A model generated the notes under the pieces. That model made no database searches. It was not told the DNA's origin and worked only from the letters and a program-made list of their open reading frames with translations. A stretch of 64,000 nucleotides of DNA from a bacterium HR15 (lineage in GTDB: Bacteria; Armatimonadota; Fimbriimonadia; Fimbriimonadales; GBS-DC), in assembly GCA_002898555.1 (NCBI GenBank), contig BEHR01000001.1, positions 124,001 to 188,000 on the forward strand, written 5' to 3'. A program made the translations under genes and the position numbers. Position 1 is the first letter of the stretch; every line of letters starts with the position of its first letter. Of the stretch, positions 36,257-43,617 are shown piece by piece.

Positions 36257-37183
36257 ATGCTGGAGGTTAAATCGCTGCGGAAGGAGTTTGGCACTTTGGT
36301 GGCGGTGAAGGACATCAGTTTCCAGTTGATGCCGGGCGATGTGTTCGGCTTCATTGGTCCGAACGGGGCAGGCAAGACGACCACGATCAAGATGCTTGCC
36401 ACGCTGCTGGAGCCGACCTCGGGCACCGCGCTGCTGAACGGCATCGACATCGTGCGCTACCCGGAGGAGGTGCGCCCGTTGCTTGGATACATGCCCGACT
36501 TTTTCGGGCTGTACGAGGGCATCACCGTCACCGAGTATCTGGAGTTTTTCGCTGCTGCCTATCGCATCCCCAAATCGCAACGCGCACAGATTATCGAGAA
36601 TGTGCTGGAACTGACCGACCTCACCGTGAAAAGGGATGCCTATGTCGAAACGCTTTCGCGCGGGATGCAGCAACGGCTCTGCTTGGCGAAAAGCCTGGTG
36701 CATGACCCGCTGTTGCTGTTGCTGGATGAGCCGGCGTCGGGGCTGGACCCGCGCGCTCGCATCGAAATTAAAGAACTCATCCGCGAGCTGGGTGCGATGG
36801 GCAAGATTGTGCTGGTCTCCTCCCACATCCTGCCCGAGCTGGCGGATTTCTGCAACAAGATCGGCATCATCGAGCGGGGCGAGCTGTTGGTGTGGGGACC
36901 GGTGGACGAGATTATTGCTCAATTACAGCCTGCGCGGGTGCTGCAGATCCGCTTGTTGGATGACCCTGAACCGCTCACGCGCTATCTGGAGGGCGACCCT
37001 CACATCACGCACCTCGCGCTGCAAAACGGCTATGTGGAGGTTCACTTCACAGGGGGGCTGGAGGAGCAGGCGGAGCTGTTGGCGAAGTTGGTGCGCGACG
37101 GCTTCCGCATCACCTCGCTGACCGAATCGTCGCTCGATCTGGAAGATGTCTTTATGCAAATCACCCGTGGCGAAGTGAGTTAA
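36257..37183 (+). CDS. ABC transporter ATP-binding protein
   Basis: 308 residues. Walker A GPNGAGKTTT, Q-loop region LGYMPDFFGLYEGITVTEYL, ABC signature LSRGMQQRLC (SRGMQ, usual for ABC-2 exporters), Walker B LLLLLDEPASGLDPRAR and the switch His in VSSHILPEL. The C-terminal 90 residues form a domain of the type seen in export ATPases. It energises the permease encoded just upstream; start ATG 36257 with aggaggcaac. Confidence 0.93.
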   Translation: MLEVKSLRKEFGTLVAVKDISFQLMPGDVFGFIGPNGAGKTTTIKMLATLLEPTSGTALLNGIDIVRYPEEVRPLLGYMPDFFGLYEGITVTEYLEFFAAAYRIPKSQRAQIIENVLELTDLTVKRDAYVETLSRGMQQRLCLAKSLVHDPLLLLLDEPASGLDPRARIEIKELIRELGAMGKIVLVSSHILPELADFCNKIGIIERGELLVWGPVDEIIAQLQPARVLQIRLLDDPEPLTRYLEGDPHITHLALQNGYVEVHFTGGLEEQAELLAKLVRDGFRITSLTESSLDLEDVFMQITRGEVS

Positions 37184-37277
37184 ACCCCCATGCCTCGCGC
37201 ATCGAGTACTCACAGCAGAGGGGCGAAACCTCCGATGTGCCTCGAATCGAACGCAGCTCCTAACACCCACCGCATGG

Positions 37278-37283
37278 TATAAT
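37278..37283 (+). promoter_or_regulatory. -10 box TATAAT before the coiled-coil protein
   Basis: GGTATAAT, then 10 bases, then the ATG at 37294. The predicted leader is 0-4 bases, with no ribosome-binding site. Confidence 0.55.
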
Positions 37284-37293
37284 CTTCACCAGC

Positions 37294-38580
37294 ATGGCAA
37301 TCACCCTAAGCGACCTGCCAGAGTTGCTGCGCTTGCTGGAGCAGCACCCAGAATGGCGGCAAGCTCTACGCCTCATATTGTTAGGCGAGGAGCTACTGCA
37401 GATGCCGCACCTGCTGCAACAACTAATTACCGTGCAACAGCATGTGCTGGAAGTGCTCCAACGCCACGAGCAGCAGATTGCTGAGTTGATCCGAGTACAG
37501 CAGCAAATCCTGGAAACCCAGCAACGCCACGAGCAGCAGATTGCTGAGTTGATCCGAGTACAGCAGCAAATCCTGGAAACCCAGCAACGCCACGAGCAGC
37601 AGATTGCTGAGTTGATCCGAGTACAGCAGCAAATCCTGGAAACCCAGCAACGCCACGAGCAGCAGATTGCTGAGTTGATCCGAGTACAGCAGCAAATCCT
37701 GGAAACCCAGCAACGCCACGAGCAGCAGATTGCTGAGTTGATCCGAGTACAGCAGCAAATCCTGGAAACTCAGCAACGCCACGAGCAGCAGATTGCCGAG
37801 TTGATCCGGGTGCAGCAGCAAATCCTGGAAACTCAGCAACGCCACGAGCAGCAGATTGCCGAGTTGATTCAGGTGCAGCGACAAATCTTGGAAACCCAGC
37901 AACGCCACGAGGCAACGCTCCAACGCCACGAGCAGCAGATTGCTGAGTTGATCCGAGTACAGCAGCAAATCCTGGAAACTCAGCAACGCCACGAGGCAAC
38001 GCTCCAACGCCACGAGGAGATCCTGACCCAAGTGCTGGAGGTACAGCGCCAGCATTCGGAAACGCTTGCCCAAGTGCTGGAGGTACTGCGCCAGCATTCG
38101 GAAACGCTTGCCCAAGTGCTGGAGGTACAACAACGACACACGCGGGCAATCGACGAGTTGCGCTCCTATGTGGGCAATCTCACCCAAAGCTTGGGTCTCT
38201 CCATCGAGGAGAACGCCGAAGATATGCTCCTCTATGTGATGGAGAAAAAGGGCTGGAAACTGGTACAAGGTCCCAACTCCCTCTCGACCGATGGAGAACT
38301 GGATCTGATTGCCGTGTTTGAGGACGCGGCGGGACAGCTCCACACTGTGCTGATGGAGGTCAAGATGCGGCTGAGTCGCAGCGCGGTGGAGCAGTGGTCG
38401 GATCGGATGCGTTCGGAGGGTTTTCTGGGTCGGCTGCGGGCGCAAGGGTTTGAGCCGCCATTTTATCCGTATTTGTTTGGCTTTCGGGTGGATGTGGCGG
38501 CGGAGGAGGCAGCGCGTGCTCGTCAAGTGGGGTTGATTACCCCGCGAGGCGAGAGGGCGGAACCAACGGTACTTCTCTAA
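37294..38580 (+). CDS. Repetitive coiled-coil protein with C-terminal PD-(D/E)XK-like domain
   Basis: 428 residues. Residues 1-56 are helical. From residue 57 a 21-residue unit (RHEQQIAELIRVQQQILETQQ) repeats seven times, then once more after a 7-residue spacer; 21 residues are three heptads, so the result is a long uninterrupted coiled coil. Degenerate 14-residue units (HSETLAQVLEVLRQ) follow. The last 130 residues contain STDGELDLIAVF and HTVLMEVKMR, matching D-(x)n-(E)-x-K of PD-(D/E)XK nucleases, so a DNA- or RNA-cleaving or binding role is possible. Related to coiled-coil proteins annotated DUF3782-like. Target unknown. Confidence 0.78.
   Translation: MAITLSDLPELLRLLEQHPEWRQALRLILLGEELLQMPHLLQQLITVQQHVLEVLQRHEQQIAELIRVQQQILETQQRHEQQIAELIRVQQQILETQQRHEQQIAELIRVQQQILETQQRHEQQIAELIRVQQQILETQQRHEQQIAELIRVQQQILETQQRHEQQIAELIRVQQQILETQQRHEQQIAELIQVQRQILETQQRHEATLQRHEQQIAELIRVQQQILETQQRHEATLQRHEEILTQVLEVQRQHSETLAQVLEVLRQHSETLAQVLEVQQRHTRAIDELRSYVGNLTQSLGLSIEENAEDMLLYVMEKKGWKLVQGPNSLSTDGELDLIAVFEDAAGQLHTVLMEVKMRLSRSAVEQWSDRMRSEGFLGRLRAQGFEPPFYPYLFGFRVDVAAEEAARARQVGLITPRGERAEPTVLL
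37462..37986 (+). repeat. 63-bp coding tandem repeat, seven units plus one
   Basis: Units begin at 37462, 37525, 37588, 37651, 37714, 37777 and 37840, with an eighth at 37924 after a 21-bp spacer. The first five are nearly identical; units six and seven carry third-position changes (ctcagcaa, gccgag, cgggtg). This pattern suggests recent expansion from the 5' side. Confidence 0.93.
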
Positions 38581-38618
38581 GGGGTATCATCGGGTACAAT
38601 CTTCCTCGGTGAATCCCT

Positions 38619-39212
38619 ATGGAGAAGCGCGTTGAAGAGGTGGTGCTGCACGATTCGGCGACGCCGAGCATGCCCGGTCTGGAGATGGGTGGTGGGATAT
38701 TGCTCGCACGCCTGGATGACCTGGTGAACTGGGCACGGCGCAATAGCTTGTTCCCCCTTACCTTTGGGTTAGCCTGTTGCGCGATCGAGATGATGTCCGC
38801 GGCTGCCTCTCGGTTCGATATTGCCCGTTTTGGTTCGGAAGTGTTTCGTGCCTCGCCGCGTCAGGCGGATGTGATGATTGTGGCGGGGCGGGTGAGCAAA
38901 AAGATGGCGCCCGTGCTGCGCCAGATCTACGACCAGATGCCTTCGCCCAAGTGGGTGATTTCGATGGGGGCATGCGCCTCCTGTGGTGGCATTTTCAACA
39001 ACTACGCGATTGTGCAGGGGGTAGACCAGATTGTACCCGTGGATGTGTATGTGCCAGGGTGCCCGCCTTCGCCCGACGCGCTGCTCTACGCGCTTATCAA
39101 GCTCCAGCAAAAGATTCGGGCGCAACGGCTGGGCATGCTGCTGGAACTGAAACCACGCACGGAACCGCCAGCAATTGAGGATGGCGCGAAAGCAATCCCT
39201 TCAGGGCAATGA
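38619..39212 (+). CDS. nuoB: NADH-quinone oxidoreductase subunit B
   Basis: 197 residues of the complex I 20-kDa subunit that carries cluster N2. The four Cys ligands are visible: the adjacent pair in [22 protein letters not shown] and [16 protein letters not shown]. The promoter is TACAAT at 38595-38600, about 18 bases before the ATG. The rest of the nuo operon is not in the window; only nuoI follows, 0.5 kb on. A membrane-bound hydrogenase-type complex is an alternative, but the CC motif and overall match favour complex I. Confidence 0.93.
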   Translation: MEKRVEEVVLHDSATPSMPGLEMGGGILLARLDDLVNWARRNSLFPLTFGLACCAIEMMSAAASRFDIARFGSEVFRASPRQADVMIVAGRVSKKMAPVLRQIYDQMPSPKWVISMGACASCGGIFNNYAIVQGVDQIVPVDVYVPGCPPSPDALLYALIKLQQKIRAQRLGMLLELKPRTEPPAIEDGAKAIPSGQ

Positions 39213-39604
39213 TGAGCGGCGACGATTGGATGGCACAGGCAAAGCGCGACCTGGAAAGCGCAGCATGGGCTATTCGTGGAGGCTACTACGAGTGGGCATG
39301 CTTTATGTGCCAACAAGCGGCAGAAAAAGCCCTGAAATCTGTCTATGCCGAGCGCGGGGCGGAAACCTGGGGGTATTTTGTGTGCCATCTTCTGCGCGGA
39401 CTTCAGGACGAGATAGAGCCTGCCCAGTTCCGCTCCTTGAACCACTGCGCCCGTATCCTGGACAGCTATTACATCCCTACCCGCTATCCCGACAGCGAAA
39501 ACGGAGGTGCACCGTATGAAAACTATCAGCAGACCGATGCCGAATTTGCCCTCGATTGTGCGCAAAGAATCGTACGGCTCTGTGACGATTTACTGGCTCA
39601 ATAG
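39209..39604 (+). CDS. HEPN-domain protein
   Basis: 131 residues, all-helical, with the HEPN pattern [38 protein letters not shown] and the C-terminal [14 protein letters not shown] proteins pair with MNT nucleotidyltransferases in toxin-antitoxin modules, many being ribonucleases with an R-x4-6-H motif; that motif is not evident here, so catalytic activity is doubtful. The ATG overlaps the nuoB stop (ATGA), and a truncated MNT gene follows. The module is thus inserted into a respiratory operon without breaking coupling. Confidence 0.82.
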   Translation: MMSGDDWMAQAKRDLESAAWAIRGGYYEWACFMCQQAAEKALKSVYAERGAETWGYFVCHLLRGLQDEIEPAQFRSLNHCARILDSYYIPTRYPDSENGGAPYENYQQTDAEFALDCAQRIVRLCDDLLAQ

Positions 39605-39722
39605 GGTAGCAGCGAGGCGACAGGTGCAACGCGTAGCGAAGCACCTTGTACAGGCGCGTCCCGAAGTAATCGCCGTGTACCTGTTCGGCTCGCTCGCCAA
39701 AAACGAGGTGCAATCAAAATGA
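39537..39722 (+). pseudogene. Truncated MNT nucleotidyltransferase (partner of HEPN gene)
   Basis: The reading frame encodes VAKHLVQARPEVIAVYLFGSLAKNE and stops at 39722. That is the opening of an MNT domain up to the GS motif; the DxD metal-binding strand and everything after it are missing. The stop codon overlaps the nuoI start by ATGA. The 5' end is uncertain: the frame is open from 39507, with internal GTG codons as alternatives. It is most likely a remnant retained for translational coupling, unless the short peptide still binds the HEPN protein. Confidence 0.72.
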
Positions 39723-40198
39723 ATATCATTCGCGATGTCATTAAACCTATCAGCAGGGGCATGCGAATCACGCTGCGCCATTTTCTGGGCGAGAAACAGA
39801 CCGTCTTCTACCCGGAAGAGCGCAAGGAGCAGTTCCGGCGCACACGCTGGCGCCATGTGCTGCTGCGCTACGAGAACGGGCTGGAACGCTGCATCGGTTG
39901 CTCGCTCTGTGCGGGTGCATGCCCTGTGCGCTGCATCTATGTGGAAGCGGCTGAAAACACCGACGAGGAACGCTACTCGCCCGGCGAACGCTACGCCAAG
40001 CGCTACGAGATCAACCTCCTGCGCTGCATCTACTGCGGCTACTGTCAAGAGGCGTGTCCGACGGGCGCGATTGTGCTGCGCGAGGATTACGAGCTGGCGG
40101 ATTACACGCGCGAGTCATTTATCGCCACCAAAGAGATGCTGCTGGAGCCGTTGCCCGTCCGCGATGCGGTTGCCGAAAGCACAACCGCCCAAGAATAA
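39719..40198 (+). CDS. nuoI: NADH-quinone oxidoreductase subunit I (2[4Fe-4S])
   Basis: 159 residues. Two ferredoxin motifs are clear: CIGCSLCAGACPVRCIYVEA and CIYCGYCQEACPTGAI, each CxxCxxCxxxCP. The N-terminus (SRGMRITLRHFLGEKQTVFYPEE) is the standard NuoI start. The subunit passes electrons toward the quinone site of complex I. Start ATG 39719 overlaps the stop of the truncated MNT gene. nuoH and nuoCD, usually adjacent, are absent here. Confidence 0.93.
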   Translation: MNIIRDVIKPISRGMRITLRHFLGEKQTVFYPEERKEQFRRTRWRHVLLRYENGLERCIGCSLCAGACPVRCIYVEAAENTDEERYSPGERYAKRYEINLLRCIYCGYCQEACPTGAIVLREDYELADYTRESFIATKEMLLEPLPVRDAVAESTTAQE

Positions 40199-40207
40199 GA
40201 AAAATCT

Positions 40208-40244
40208 TCTGGTACCCCAGAGAAAAAAAATTTTGCCATCTGGG
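40208..40244. terminator. Hairpins between convergent nuoI and transferase genes
   Basis: TCTGG-TACC-CCAGA (40208-40221) is followed on the minus strand by AGATTTTTCTTATTC, a plausible intrinsic terminator for the minus-strand transferase gene. CCCAGA (40216-40221) can instead pair with TCTGGG (40239-40244) around an AAAAAAAATTTT loop, so the two hairpins exclude each other. Confidence 0.5.
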
Positions 40245-40278
40245 TCGGAAAAGAAAATTTTGCGCAGCCTCCTCAAAC

Positions 40279-41079
40279 CTATTCTATGCGGGATTGCGCA
40301 CGGAACCACGCCTGCGCGTAGCGGTAGTCGTCTACCGTGTCGATATCAAAAGCCAGTTCAGGCATCGCATGGGGGTAGACATGGAGCCGAATGTCGAAGG
40401 CACGCTGCGCCAGCAGAGGCAACTCCTGAAGGGAGAGACGCCCCATGGCAAAGCGTGCCAGCGTGGGAACACCCATCGTCAAAAAGCGGACACCTAACCA
40501 TGAAGCGAGGCACAGAGTGAACCATGGCAGGCTTTTGCGTGCATGGGCAAGCCGCTGCAACTGGGGAGCATGCGCTTTCAAAAAACCAACCCGCATGACG
40601 CTCAGGCTGGCGTTTAGAAAATAGCCCTCGCGAAAGCGCACGGCTTTATAAGGTGCGCCGGGGAAGTGCCGTTCAAAGACGGTGTTGGGCACGAATCCGA
40701 CCGCGAGGTCGCTCTCCGGGGGAAGGGCGTTCAGCCAGTCGCACACGGCATGCGGGGTCAGCATCGGCAGGTCGACCGCGCAATGCAAAAAGCGCGCTTC
40801 ATCGGTCAAGCCAAGCCGCTCTATGCCGCGCAAAAGGTTTTCTATCGGTTCCGCGCCTTCCAGCGCAAACAGCAAACGGTTCGGAGATTCGTTCAGGTGC
40901 GCCATGAGCAACTCGGAACCGACCACCACCACGCGCCCGATGCCACTGGCTTGCAGCACACGCACCACACGCTGCACCAGAGGCTGCCCCGCAAAGCGAA
41001 AAAGCCCTTTGCGCGGGTAGCCTGCCTCCTGAACCAGCTCAGAGGGGGCAAGTCCCCCAGCAATCAGCACCGCATCCAC
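40279..41079 (-). CDS. MobA-like nucleotidyltransferase
   Basis: 266 residues. MDAVLIAGGLAPSE is the nucleotide-binding start of the NTP_transf_3 group, followed by KGLFRFAGQPLVQRVVRVLQASGI, CAVDLPMLTP (metal-binding Asp) and a C-terminal FDIDTVDDYRYAQAW. This layout is shared by MobA, CobY and related enzymes; the substrate is not identifiable. The start is GTG with caggaga upstream; TATAAT at 41106-41101 is its promoter, preceded by the GGACTAAAGTCC element. It converges on nuoI. Confidence 0.8.
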   Translation of the reverse strand: MDAVLIAGGLAPSELVQEAGYPRKGLFRFAGQPLVQRVVRVLQASGIGRVVVVGSELLMAHLNESPNRLLFALEGAEPIENLLRGIERLGLTDEARFLHCAVDLPMLTPHAVCDWLNALPPESDLAVGFVPNTVFERHFPGAPYKAVRFREGYFLNASLSVMRVGFLKAHAPQLQRLAHARKSLPWFTLCLASWLGVRFLTMGVPTLARFAMGRLSLQELPLLAQRAFDIRLHVYPHAMPELAFDIDTVDDYRYAQAWFRAQSRIE

Positions 41080-41241
41080 ATGCAGCGTCTCCTGACAGAC
41101 ATTATAACCCCTATAGGTCTACGCGCGGTAGGGACTTTAGTCCTATTTTGCCCCTGAAAAAGCAGGAATCGTTTTAACCATAGCGTATAATGGATATGGG
41201 TGGCAGGGTGTAGCACCTTGCCGCCTGAAAGGAGGTTAACG
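41080..41241. promoter_or_regulatory. Divergent control region with palindrome and leader hairpin
   Basis: Minus strand: TATAAT at 41106-41101 for the transferase. Plus strand: TATAAT at 41186-41191 for the dockerin-tailed protein. Between them is the palindrome GGACTTTAGTCC (41132-41143). The plus leader contains a 9-bp hairpin GGCAGGGTG-TAG-CACCTTGCC (41202-41222) just before the aaaggagg ribosome site. Confidence 0.6.
41132..41143. repeat. Palindrome GGACTTTAGTCC, copy 1
   Basis: One of three copies (with 53062-53073 and 63565-63576). Reading toward the minus-strand transferase gene, it is GGGGCAAAAT-A-GGACTAAAGTCC with TATAAT 25 bases further on. Confidence 0.7.
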
Positions 41242-42120
41242 ATGATGCGATATGCGCTTATGCTTACGGGATTGCTGCTAACCGGCGTTGCAACGTCACA
41301 ATGCCTGTTGACCGACTTCGAGGGCTACACAGTCGGCGACAACGGGGTCGTCATGTTCCGCCAGCCCAGCTTCTCTGGCTCCACAGCAGCCTTCCTTGCC
41401 TATACTGGCTTGTGCAGCAACGGACCGAACTGCTCTATCATTTCGGATGAGCAGAACCACACGGCGAATGGCTCGCTGTCGCTGAAAGTGGTCTGGCAAT
41501 TTACGGGGGCAGCCAGCAACGCATGGCTGCGTCTAACCACATTCAACACCCTCAATCTGCCGAACCCCACCATCAACTTCAGCCACAAGGTAGCGGTGTG
41601 GCTCTATGTGCCCAGTGGCACGCCCGATTTCTATCTGACGCTCGGCGTGCGTGAGACGGGCAGCACCGCCGATTGCGGCTTGAATGGTGGCACAACGAGC
41701 GGCATCGAGTGGATTGGCGCGACCTCAGGCTATCCGCCCATCGGCAAGCTGGTAGACCAGAAAGACCAGTGGGTGCGCGTGGTGTTCGACATCCCAAACG
41801 AGCCGATTGTCGGCTTTGCAGGCACAACTGCGAATGGTAGGCTGGACACCCAGACGGGCACTTTAGAGCATCTGGCGTTCACCCCCGTAGACCCTTCCCT
41901 CACCGACATCTACACGGTCTATCTGGACGATATCGAGACCTTCGTGGGCATTCCGGGCGATGTGGATGGCAGCGGCTGCGTGGATGACGCCGATTTGCTG
42001 GCAGTGCTGTTCGCCTTTGGCTGCAGCTCGGGCTGCGGTGCGGAGGATGTGAATGGCGACGGCACGGTGGACGACGCCGACCTGCTGATCGTGCTGTTCA
42101 ACTTTGGGCAGGGCTGCTAA
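41242..42120 (+). CDS. Secreted protein with dockerin-like C-terminus
   Basis: 292 residues: signal peptide (MRYALMLTGLLLTGVATS), a beta-sandwich-like body of about 210 residues with many Cys (CLLTDFEGYTVGDNG; NGPNCSIISD), then two dockerin calcium loops, DVDGSGCVDDADLLAVLFAFG and DVNGDGTVDDADLLIVLFNFG, ending GQGC. The body resembles a carbohydrate-binding or PEP-associated domain but I do not recognise the family. ATG 41242 follows aaaggaggt at the right spacing. No cohesin is encoded in the window. Confidence 0.8.
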   Translation: MMRYALMLTGLLLTGVATSQCLLTDFEGYTVGDNGVVMFRQPSFSGSTAAFLAYTGLCSNGPNCSIISDEQNHTANGSLSLKVVWQFTGAASNAWLRLTTFNTLNLPNPTINFSHKVAVWLYVPSGTPDFYLTLGVRETGSTADCGLNGGTTSGIEWIGATSGYPPIGKLVDQKDQWVRVVFDIPNEPIVGFAGTTANGRLDTQTGTLEHLAFTPVDPSLTDIYTVYLDDIETFVGIPGDVDGSGCVDDADLLAVLFAFGCSSGCGAEDVNGDGTVDDADLLIVLFNFGQGC

Positions 42121-42128
42121 CTACAGGC

Positions 42129-42662
42129 TTACTTTCCCGCATGGCTGTAGGGTGAGTCTTTCAGGCGCAGGCGGGTGCGCTTGGTGCCGCGCTGGGCTGT
42201 CAGCTCCACATCGGCAGGCTTGACCTGGGCGGGCAGCCGCACACGCCAGCGAGTACCCGCCGGGCGCTCCACTTTTAGCGACTGGCGCTTGGCTGTTGCT
42301 TTTAGAATGGCGCTCTCTGGAGAAATCTCACCCTCAAGCACGCCTTCATGCTGCCCTGTCCAGATAATATAAGGCTCCTCACGGCTGATGGCGCGCAGGT
42401 AGGCAGCCATCGCCTGCAAGCCCTCGTGGTTCAGCGCATCACCACCAGGCATCGTTTTAATCACTTCAATCAGCTCCGTGTCGCGCGGATACTTTTTAGC
42501 AAACTGCTCCGGGAACAGAGAGCCATCCTTGCCATGGCATGCCGCGCAGCGACGCTGGAAAAAGCTCACCGTTTCCACAGGCGCTGGGCGCAGCGCACCG
42601 GTTGCCAGCGCCCCAATGAACAACGCAACCCCAACGAGACCAATGCTTACCACTCGCCACAC
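42129..42662 (-). CDS. Membrane-anchored or periplasmic cytochrome c
   Basis: 177 residues: hydrophobic N-terminal anchor (VVSIGLVGVALFIGALATGAL), haem-attachment motif CAACHGKDG, and a probable Met ligand in IKTMPGGDALNHEGLQAMAAYLRAI, together a class I mono-haem cytochrome of about 100 residues. The last 75 residues are a beta-rich extension of unknown role (VERPAGTRWRVRLP). It probably carries electrons in the periplasm. It stands after a sugar-transport permease without a clear relation to it. Confidence 0.83.
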   Translation of the reverse strand: MWRVVSIGLVGVALFIGALATGALRPAPVETVSFFQRRCAACHGKDGSLFPEQFAKKYPRDTELIEVIKTMPGGDALNHEGLQAMAAYLRAISREEPYIIWTGQHEGVLEGEISPESAILKATAKRQSLKVERPAGTRWRVRLPAQVKPADVELTAQRGTKRTRLRLKDSPYSHAGK

Positions 42663-42740
42663 CGTTTCCTCCTGCCGATGAGATTTTGTCGCTCTATGGG
42701 CGTCTCATTCACCCAACAGTTTACCCGAAGCCGCTTCATC

Positions 42741-43577
42741 TCACCCTTTCAGCCCCGTGAGCGCAATTCCGCGAATGAAGGCGCGCTGCGCTATCAAAAA
42801 GACCAACACAAGCGGGGCCGTCACCACCATCGCCGCCGCCATGAGCAGGTTCCACTGCTCTCCGTGACGCCCCAGAAAGTATTGCAACCCCACCGCTAAG
42901 GTGAACTTACTGGCGTCATTCAAATAGATCAAGGGCGACATGAAGTCGGTCCATGCCCACACGAATGAGAACAGCGCGACCGTGGCGAGGGCAGGCTTCG
43001 ACAGGGGCACTACAATCCGCCACAGAATGGTCCAGTCGGTACAGCCATCGAGATAGGCAGCATCGATCAGCTCTTGTGGCAGCGTCAGAAAGAACTGGCG
43101 CAGCATAAAAATCAAAAAGGCATTCCCGAAAAAGGCGGGCACAATCAGCGGTAAAAAGGTGTCCACCCAACCCAGCCAGCGGAAGAGCAGAAAGATGGGT
43201 AGCAGAGTGACCTGCGGTGGTAGCATGAGCGTGCTGAGCATCACCCAGAACCAAAAGTTGCGTCCACGCCAGCGCATCCGTGCGAAGGCATACGCAGGGG
43301 GAAGACAGCTCAGCAATGTACCTACCACCGTGAAGCCCGCGATGAGTAAGGTGTTGCGCAGATAGAGCCAGAAGGGGAACGCGCTCAGCGCCTTCGGATA
43401 GTTCTCCCACGCGATATGCGAGGGTATCCACACGATGCGCTCGGTGAACAGTTCCTGATCGGGCTTGAGCGAGGTAGACGCCATCCACAGAATGGGCAGC
43501 ATAAAAAGCAGCGCCAGCAATCCCAGCACGAGATGCGCTGCGCAGATGCGTGCCCATAGCCACCGTTTGCCCTGCAT
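42741..43577 (-). CDS. Sugar ABC transporter permease, MalG type, without its partners
   Basis: 278 residues with six membrane helices and the EAA coupling loop PQELIDAAYLDGCTDWTILWRIVVPLSKPAL before the C-terminal helices (LATVALFSFVWAWTDFMSPLIYL). It is the MalG/LacG half of a carbohydrate importer. The usual companion permease, binding protein and ATPase are not next to it; the upstream gene encodes an unrelated coiled-coil protein. Ribosome site gaaggagg. The rest of the system must be elsewhere if functional. Confidence 0.88.
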   Translation of the reverse strand: MQGKRWLWARICAAHLVLGLLALLFMLPILWMASTSLKPDQELFTERIVWIPSHIAWENYPKALSAFPFWLYLRNTLLIAGFTVVGTLLSCLPPAYAFARMRWRGRNFWFWVMLSTLMLPPQVTLLPIFLLFRWLGWVDTFLPLIVPAFFGNAFLIFMLRQFFLTLPQELIDAAYLDGCTDWTILWRIVVPLSKPALATVALFSFVWAWTDFMSPLIYLNDASKFTLAVGLQYFLGRHGEQWNLLMAAAMVVTAPLVLVFLIAQRAFIRGIALTGLKG

Positions 43578-43617
43578 CGCTTGCTGCCTCCTTCACCTGA
43601 ACAGCCCCTAACCGCAT

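Noticed and set aside
37462-37986. Possible CRISPR array from regular 63-bp repeats
   Set aside because: There are no unique spacers; the repeats are contiguous, in frame and coding.
37423-38526. Long minus-strand ORFs (367 and 240 residues) opposite the coiled-coil gene
   Set aside because: They exist only because the 63-bp repeat has no stops in these frames; the products are low-complexity, and the plus-strand protein has promoter, heptads and a folded C-terminus.
39537-39722. Intact short MNT antitoxin
   Set aside because: The frame ends before the metal-binding Asp residues, so it cannot be a working nucleotidyltransferase; recorded as a remnant.
42741-43577. Complete sugar ABC importer locus
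   Set aside because: Only one permease gene is present; neighbours are a coiled-coil protein and a cytochrome.
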